From: Leishmania martiniquensis
Lineage: Eukaryota > Euglenozoa > Kinetoplastea > Trypanosomatida > Trypanosomatidae
Direction: 5' to 3'
Assembly (NCBI RefSeq): GCF_017916325.1
Contig: NC_090137.1
Location: 307,270 to 371,269, forward strand
DNA: 64,000 nucleotides
The notes under the pieces were generated by a model. The model did not search any database. It was not told where the DNA came from and saw only the letters and a program-made list of their open reading frames with translations. Shown piece after piece: positions 8,198 through 17,100 of the stretch; position 1 is the stretch's first letter, and every line of letters starts with the position of its first letter. A program made the translations under genes and the position numbers.

Positions 8198-11100
8198 ATG
8201 CACGGTGACTTCGTGAACAGAGCAGCTACAGAACGGCATGGTAAGCAGGCTTCGCATCCAAAGGGCGAAAGAAACATTAGTGGTCCAAAGTATCAGTTGA
8301 ATGTCGTACCCCTACAAGAGACTACGAAAGGGATGCTCAGCATTAGCTGTGAAAGCATTTTGTTTGATGAAGTGGCCGTGAACGATATTCCGGCGTATCG
8401 TCCGGTTCAAGTGAGAAATACCACCGCATCGCCGCTTTCAGTGCAGCTCTCCACCACCAGTCCAGCCGTTCGATTTCAGCTTCATAATGAAAACTATGAA
8501 GCAATCAAGCGTGTCGGCTTTGCCGATACTCTTTCACTCTACAACGAAGCATTTGATTTCGTAGGTCTCATCTCATTCGTTGAGCTGGCGCCTTTTGAAG
8601 AAAAGGACCTTGTTGTTTGGTTCCGTGCTAATCCGACCACTTTTTCGCACCTGCTGAAAGGGTCACAGGCTGTTGCTTACACTGGGTCGCTTAAGTTCAC
8701 TGTAGTGAATTCAGCGCCATTGTCTTTCATCGGTCGCGCGACCAGCGAAGGTAGAAAGGGGAGGGTAGCAGAGAAGCAGTCGTCAGCTGAGTGTATTACA
8801 ATACCGTTTCGAGCGAACGTGTATGTCTCCTGTTTGAAGCTCTCGACATCTGAGCTGCATATCACAATGGCACCGAACAAAACTCAGGTGACTGACTTTG
8901 TCGTCACTAACACATCCTGCCAACCGGTGTACTTTGTTATCCGCGACCAAGCCATGCCACTACGCGGCCTCGACGTCGCACTCTATGAGTCTGACAAATT
9001 TGAAGAACCAAAGCTAGGGCACCGCCTGGTGCTGGACAGCTACTCATACATGACCTTCTCGCTGATGCTGCGGTCTTCCGCAGCTCTGTCGACTGCGCAG
9101 CAGCAGTACCATACGGTTTTTCAGTGCGACAACCTGCGTGATAATCGCAACACAGCGTCCCTGTACGTGAGCGTCAATGTGCTGGCGGAATCGCAAGGCG
9201 ACCTTGTGGCGTTCCACGATACTTCCGTCAATTTTGGAGACTTGTATCGAGGCACTAAAGCAACGGCGGTCATTCGCATCCAAAGCCTCGATGACCGCGA
9301 GGAGGCGGTAGTGCGACTTGGAGATGTAGACCGAAGAAAATGCGAGGGAAAAGTCTCACTGATGAAGGGCGACACCGCTGTTGACGAGCTGACAGTTGAC
9401 TCGCAGAAAGGAAATCAGATCAACAGTGTCACGCTCATGTACCAGCCCTCCTACGACGGCGACAGCAAGGATGCATCGAAAATCAAGTTCGATGTGGAGC
9501 TCTTTGTGGTATCAGCTGATCGTGGTCGCAGCCAGCGTGTGGCCATCAGGTGCGCCGCCGTACTTTACACGAGTAACATAGTGGTATCGCATAGGTCCGT
9601 CAACTTTGGCGACTGCCAGGTAGGGCAGAGCAAACGTTTCACACTGCAGATCGAAAACCGCTCACCGCTGCCGGGGAAAATTGTGGTGCAGCTGCGCAGC
9701 AAAATTATCCAAATAGAAGGCATCTCAACTCCTCAGAAGGTTACTGGGCGTGAGCTAAAGGAAGAGTTCTCTGTAGCACCGTCCGCGTCGCTCCCGATAG
9801 CCTTGCGCATCACTCCGCAGCGTGTGAATCCAATGTATCGAAAGCAGCTTACAATCATCAATGCGTCCAATCCCGCGGAGGACCGACAGGTGATTAACAT
9901 CGAGGCAAATAATATGGCGCCTCTGGATGCGAAGCTACACGATGTGCTCTACTCATGGAAATGTGACCTTGGAAATACCGACAGCACCGGCGCTCGCAGA
10001 GGGCCGTCAACGCTGTGCGCTATTTCTGGGGTACCACTGATTGTTCCGTACAGTGTGCAGTCAAAAGTGGATTACAAAGTGGTACTGAATCTGCGCTCCT
10101 CTTGTCCTGAGATCGAGGTGTTCTACTCGTCCGATGCAGCGTTGTGTGAAGAACTTGGAAGGATCGCTGCGGAGATGCGCGCATTTTGCGTTTATGGTGA
10201 GAGCGAGGATGCCGGTCACCTCACCAATGAGTCGGCGGAGCAGCTTTTCATGGCACGTGAGGAACTGCTGCGGCTGTTGAACGAAACGTCAGGCAACATC
10301 ACGAACCGTATCACCTTGGAGCCATTGGTCTCGCTAAAGGCATTCGTGCTGATAATTCGCACCGCTTCTCCGACGGAGCCGCTGACGAAGGAGGACGGTA
10401 TTTCGATTGCAGTAGACGGAATTGAGGCACCGCGCTTTGTTCGGCTGTCTTATCGACTGTGTGGCACCTCATTCGAGTTGAATGGTCAGAAGACGAAGAA
10501 TTTCGGAGAGGTGAACATCGGTGTGAAGAAGACAACAAAGCTGCCGATCGTGAACCGCTGCAACTCGTTTTTGTATCTTCATCTGTCGAAGTCGCGTTCC
10601 GTGACAGCCGAGCATATCCGCTTGGAAAACAGTGACAAACGGTCCATCTTTCTCACAATTCGCCCATACGCATCGCGTGAGATTGAGCTGACGCTCTACC
10701 CAGGGATTAAAGGCGTATTCCAGGAGAATATTCGCGTGTCGAACATACTTAATATCAAGAATACGATTACTATGACACTCAAGGCGATGGTCACCAAGGC
10801 AGATACATTCGAAATCAGCCCAGACTCATGGACCTTCGAGATGGTAGTGCCTCCCTCGCCAACCGTACCGGCGCTCATGGCTTCGTCGCTGACGTCGCTA
10901 AAGGTGGATGAGGCCACTGCCGTGACAAACACTCGCGTGGGTGCGAAGTTCACCGTATCCAACACGAGTAATGCACGGCGACAAATTGTCGTGCGACTGG
11001 AACTTAGCAGCACTAACGCAGCGAGCGGCACGAGCGCAGCGAACCCCTACCTGTCGTTCAAAGGGGTAAAGGTGGCGGTGCAGATGGACATGACGCTGAG

Positions 11101-14100
11101 TGGGGCGGCCTCCATCTCGACTCGAAAGCTGGAGGAGCAAATCGAAAAGTTAGAGCAGAAGCTAAAGATTTACGTTCGGAAAAAGAAGACGGAGAAGGCT
11201 GAAAATGCCCTGCGCAAGATAGAGGCATACCGATTGGCGCTGAAGGGTGAAGAGGTCGACCTGACAGCCCTGGAGGCAGCGCAGTCGTCCATACAAAGCA
11301 TCACCGATCACGAGCTGTCCGAAAGCGAAGATGAGGGCAGCACTACAGCGCTGCAGACGTGGCGGAATAAAACGCAGCAGAGCGACATTGTGCAGCTGCT
11401 GCGCCGAGAAGGTGTCGCCTTGCCGCCAATGGACACTGGAGAGTCCGTTATAATCACGCTGTTTCTCGCATGCAAACGTGTCTTGGAGGAACCAATCCCC
11501 AAGACACAGACACAAACAATGAATATGCTCCTCTATGAGGCACGTGATCAGGAGGCGAATCGCATTATTCCTATTGATATGATTCTGATGCGCACGCCTG
11601 GTGACGTTGCGGGGCAGCTGCTGACTGTCGCGCCATCCTTTGCAGCGGCATCGCCAACAGGATCCCCTTCTGCTGCATCCGCGTCCGCTGTTATCGCGCC
11701 GTCGGCGTTGCATCGGGGCAGCGATTTATCGCCGTTATCTCCCATGAACGCCGCAACCGCGTCTGGCGGCGCCGTGCCTAGTAGCAGCCCTCTTCTGGGC
11801 ATATGCGGACCATCATCTCGCGCTGTACAGAGTCGCCCACCGCCGTGCATCCGGCTTGTGACAACAGATTCCCTTTCTGGGAGCAGTGACGGACGTCTCC
11901 ATTCCACTTTTATGGGGCATCCCATGCTCGTCTTGCGCAACTGCATCGTGAATGATCAGACGGAGTTCAGCTTTCTGGTGAAGGCTAATGCGAACACGAC
12001 AGTTGTGCTCCTGGAGCCGCGGCGATGCGGCGGCAGTGTTGCAGAGGTACTGGACGCGCGCTTCAAACTCTTTCCTCGCAACGGCCACGTGCGCCAGCAG
12101 GAGCCGCTGCGCATTGTGGTGGAGTGCACAGCGCGGAGCGTCGGCCCCCAAAAGTACTTCATTCCTGTGAAAAATATACGCAACGCGACCGACGTGCAGT
12201 ACCTCACAGTGGAAATGAATCCGACGGAGGAGATCGAGATGCTGACAACGGAGCCAAAGGAGCTGCTGTTCCGAGACGTCATCACACCGTGCGCGGCGTC
12301 ACAGCTGGAGGCACAGCTGGTGCTGATTCGCTGCCGCTTTCCCTTTCCGCATGCCCTTGTCGTGCGCACCAATAAGCCGTCGCAGCTGGCTGTCTTCGAA
12401 GATGCGTCTTGCACGGTGCCACTGCTGCATCCCATACGCCATATCTTTGTGAAGGAGACAGTGCGCGTGTACGTGCAGCTCCGCCCTGGCGCCCGGTACG
12501 TTGATCGGTGTGCGCGGCAGATACGCGCCGGTGTCCTTGTGGAGGCTGTGGCGCCGAACCCTGCCGTTTCGCGCACCGCGTATTGTGTGGTGGGCAAGGC
12601 GATTCTGCAGGCGATGGCGTGCGTCGGAAGCGGCCTTCTCGAGGTGCCACGAGGAAGGCTCGAGCTGGGATGTGTGGCGCCAACGCAGCACCACGTCAAG
12701 ACGCATTTTACCGTGCGCAACACCTCCCACACATTCGCCTTGCGCGTCGCTCTCGTGGCGTCGTCGCCACTGCTGGAGGTGGCGGAGGAGACGTCTGCCG
12801 GCGGCGAAATCGTGTTGGCTCCACTTCAAGAGCACATGGTGCCGCTGCTGGTGCACCTGCCTACTCCAGGTCTCACGCGCGAGTACGTCGACGTGCTGAA
12901 CCGCAGCAGTGCGCAGGAGGCAATGCGAGTGTCTTTGTCGATGCTGAAAATGAATGATGGCATCGTGCAAGTGGACCCTGCTGTCAACACGCAGTTGACC
13001 TTTCCCGTAGCCGCGGTGGTTCGCGGTGAGCAAGGGAAGCAGCTGTACCTGCATCAGCCTGTCTCCCACTCAGTGAAGCTGGCAAACTACCACAGCCACC
13101 GCGAGGTGGTCTTGGCAACGACAGCCGCCCTCCATGCGTCTTGCGCGCTGCCGCTGTGGTTCCACACGCCGGACGAGGAGTCGAAGGTGCGAGCTGTCTT
13201 TGAAGAGGAACAGCGGCGGGCGCTGGAGGTGGCGGACGACTCGGCAACGTCAACGCCGGGGCAGACGGTAGAGTCACGCGGGGAGACGGTTGCGCCAACC
13301 TCCACACCGGCGACTGACCAGCCGCCGACGACGTATATGAGGGGCCGGGTGGAGCTGAAGGCGAATCATGTCCAGATCGTCACGTGGACGTTGACTAGCT
13401 TGCCGGCACTCACGCCAGAGGAAGTAGCAGCGGTGCTGCGATATCAGATGGTGACGGTGACAACGACGCTGCAGGTTTGCGTGACAAACACGGCACACTC
13501 TGCACGCGCTGGTACGGCAGCAGGTGGATGGCAGCCGTACTCGTCCGGGGAGACGTCGCAGGGAGGTCGATATCGCGGGCCAACTGTGGGCCAATGCGTT
13601 CTGCTTATCCCCATCACACTGTCGCTGGCGATGAGCGAGGGCAGGGCGGAGCCGGCGGAGGTAAACTTGGGGCTTGTGGGTAAGGCGGCATCGATGCCGA
13701 CCTCTCCCATCTCTGCGAGCTCCTCCGTGTCATCATCCGACGAGGGGCGTGACGCGGCCACTGAGCACGGAACTGATGCCTTCGCCAGTGGCAGAGAGGA
13801 GGAGATGGTCCTCGCGGCGCGCCAGCGGCGCCGTCGTCGTTTGTGCGTTTCGAAGCTGCGCCGCCCGCAAAACCACAACTTCAGCGCCTACGCCTCCAAG
13901 TCCGGCCTTCAGCAGCCGTCGAACCACGACGTGGTCGTCTCCTTCCGACTGATGAATTTATCCTCCGTCGTGCCGCTGCCGCTCAAGGTGGAGTGCCCAC
14001 CTGTCGTGCGCTTCTCTCAGACACGCCTCACGATTCCGCCAGGCGAGAGCACCGTTGTCGAGGCGGCGCTCAACATAAAGCTCATCGCGACGCAGGGGAC

Positions 14101-17100
14101 GTTCCGCTACGAGGCGTTCTTTGTGAACGAATGGAACCCGGAGAATGACATGGCGGTGTGCATTACGGGGCAGCACTATTGGAAAGTATTTCAGGTGCTG
14201 CGGGCCGACACGCTAGAGGAGGTGCGCGAGTCGCTCACCTTGGCACCGCTGCGCGTAGAGCCGTCGCTGCGGGTGCCACTTGCTGAGATGAAGCTGAGCT
14301 TTCTGGCGACAGAGCCGGACGTGGAGTTTGAGGTGCATCTGCAGCCGAACCCGCAGCTGGACGGCCTTCTTGAGCTTCTGCTGCTACACTACGACGCCAC
14401 CTCAGCGGTCCGGCACCTAAGTTTCCGCACAGACGTCACAGCACCACCCACCACAACGGCCGCATGCGCTACAGGCGCCGTAGCGGCTGCCAGTGCTAGT
14501 CAAGGAAACACTGTGGCGACGGCAGTCGGACTGGCGAACCATGTGGCAAGTGCTGCAGCCCCTTCAGGTATGGGAAGCACCACCACTGCCACAGCGACGG
14601 GCGCTGGGGTCGGGCATAGCGGTGGGTCGGCCTCGTGCGGAGCAGCGTGCACAAATATTGGCTTGTCTAGCGGGGGCACACCTGCTGGCCTGCAACCCGG
14701 GGCCGCGTCGGGAGTCGCCGCGACGGCAGCAGTGACATGTCGCCCAGCGCTCGGTGCGACCTGCGCCGCGTTGCCAGCCAACGAGTTTTGTGGCGTGGGT
14801 GCCACTACCGCGGCGGGTAACGTGAGCGGCTCCCCAGCCGTTCTTGCAGCTGCATCAGGCCCCGGCGGCACCTCTGCTGGCAGTACCGTGGCGCTCAAAT
14901 CGGCTTCAGCCGGGAGCAAAGCCAAACCACGCAAGACAGGTGCCAGCACTGCTGCAGGCACTGCTAGCTCAGCTAACGGCGGCGCAGCAACGGCGGCCAC
15001 ACGCTCACAGACACTGCGACTTCGCTGCCTTCTGCGTGGTGGTGACTTAGCTTCACTTGTCTCTCTATTCTACGGCTACCGAAAGGCGCGCGCGGTCGGC
15101 GCTTCGGGGCAGGTGACCGCTGCCATGACCTCGAGGGGCATTGGTGCCACTGCAACAGTCGCAGGCGCGGCCGTAGCGGCGCTACAGACTCCAGCGGGCA
15201 TAACGTCATCGGAGGCCCCTAGCTCAAGCAGCAGCGCCAGCGCCGCTTCGTGGACGTATGCCCGGATCGCAGAGCTGGAGCAGCGCAGTGCGTCTATGGT
15301 GTCAAACAACCTGTGGCTTGGGACTATCGCTATCGAGAACCCTTTCACAGAGGTGGAGGAGGTGCAGGCATACGGCACACTGGCGCCATTCCGCACCTTC
15401 TCGGCGCCGTCGAAGGTGCTGCTGCGGCCCTGCCGAGTGATTGCGGAGCCGGCACCGCGTCCGAGTGCGAGCGCAACCGCGCCACAGACCTTCACAAGCA
15501 GAAGCCTACTGCAGGACGGTTATGCGGGTGAGCTTAGCCTTACGAACGAGTTTGATTTGTATGTGGCCGAGCTCTCGGTCGTGGTCCTCGTCCACGAGCG
15601 CCTCGCTGTACCCCTGCGGATTGACGTACGCGGGGGGTGCCGAAATACGGGCGGCACGACATCACCCAGTGCTGCACTGGGCGCAACATCGCCCATGCAT
15701 GAGGCAGCGCGTGAGGGCGAGGCGGCGGCTGAAGCGGACATCGGCGTGTCAGCAACGTTCAGCGCGACACCGCGGCCAGGCGTTCCGGTGGCCACATCGT
15801 TCCTGGCAGCACCCACCGCGGACGGCGGCGCGCCGGTATCACTGCCCCACTGCATTCACCTTGGCCCACATGAGACCGTCACGTTGACGGTGGTGATTCG
15901 CCCAGAGGACACGAAAACGCATGGGCCGGCCCATATACAATCAACAGCTGCCGCCCTCAGGGGTCCGCCGCCGCCGCTTTCGCTGCCGTCGTTGGAACAG
16001 TTCGTCTCCATTGCACTCGTGGACGAGAATGCCCCATTTAGCTACACTGTTAGTCGCGTGAGCGTCGTGACATCAACGAGTGGAGTGGAGTCGCTGCCCA
16101 GCATCGCACTCAGCACTGTCACCATGAGTAGTAACGCAGTGGCGGCCACTGGTTCCGCCGCGGCGTCGGACACCAGCGTAAAGGGCGGAGAGACCCAGGG
16201 CCGTGGCAGCGCAGCTCTTCCACCCGCCGCGCAGCGGGACGACTCAGCCGGGCAGCTGGTCACGTCTTCGGCCACGCTGGCGGTTAAGGGGACGACGACG
16301 GTGCTGCCGACGCTGCCGTTATCGTACGAGGCATCGCAGCAGTTCAGTTTCGCAAGCAGCGCACATGTCTCTGACGTCGTCTCCGCTGGCGTTACCGGAG
16401 CAGCGGCGGAGTCATGTGAGGCGGTTGCGGCAGCGTGTGCTACCAGGGTGCCGGCTGCAGCTTACGCAGGCGGCCTTTCGGCCGAGGCGCTGCCGCCGCC
16501 GCGAGGCGGCACGCCGTGTGGTTCACAGGAGGACACGGCGGAGGGGCCGTCAGCGCTGCTTGCTGGTGCCGTTACAACGATGGATCCGTCACCTGCAGCC
16601 GTGCCGCGCCAGTGGACCTTGTCTCTGCGCAACTGCGACGCTCTGTCGGGATGTGGAGGGGCGTATCTCTTCAATTTCTCTGTTCCACGCGGCGACACAT
16701 ATGAGCCGAAAATCCTCATCACGAACCACGTCGCGAATAGGACGGTGCGGTACACGGTGCAGGTGATCTCGCAGAGCCCGCAGGTTTGGCTGCTACTTAC
16801 CTCAGCTACGGGGGTCCTGGAGGCGGGCGAGACACAGCCGCTGCGGTTGCAGGTGCTTTCGTCGGAGGTCGGCTCGTTCGTCGGCTACGTGGCCATCATG
16901 AACACATATGATGTCCGAGAGGTGGTGTACCTGCGCCTGAACGCAGAGATCTTTGCCCCGGGAACTGCCGAGGGCTTCTTCGACATCGTTGCCTTGAACG
17001 GTGGATACCGTCTCGCTACCACGAGCGCGAGCCACACCGTGAACATGGGTGCGTTGCACGGCGCCGGCACCAGCCGTGCGCTGATCCCACTGGAAATCGT

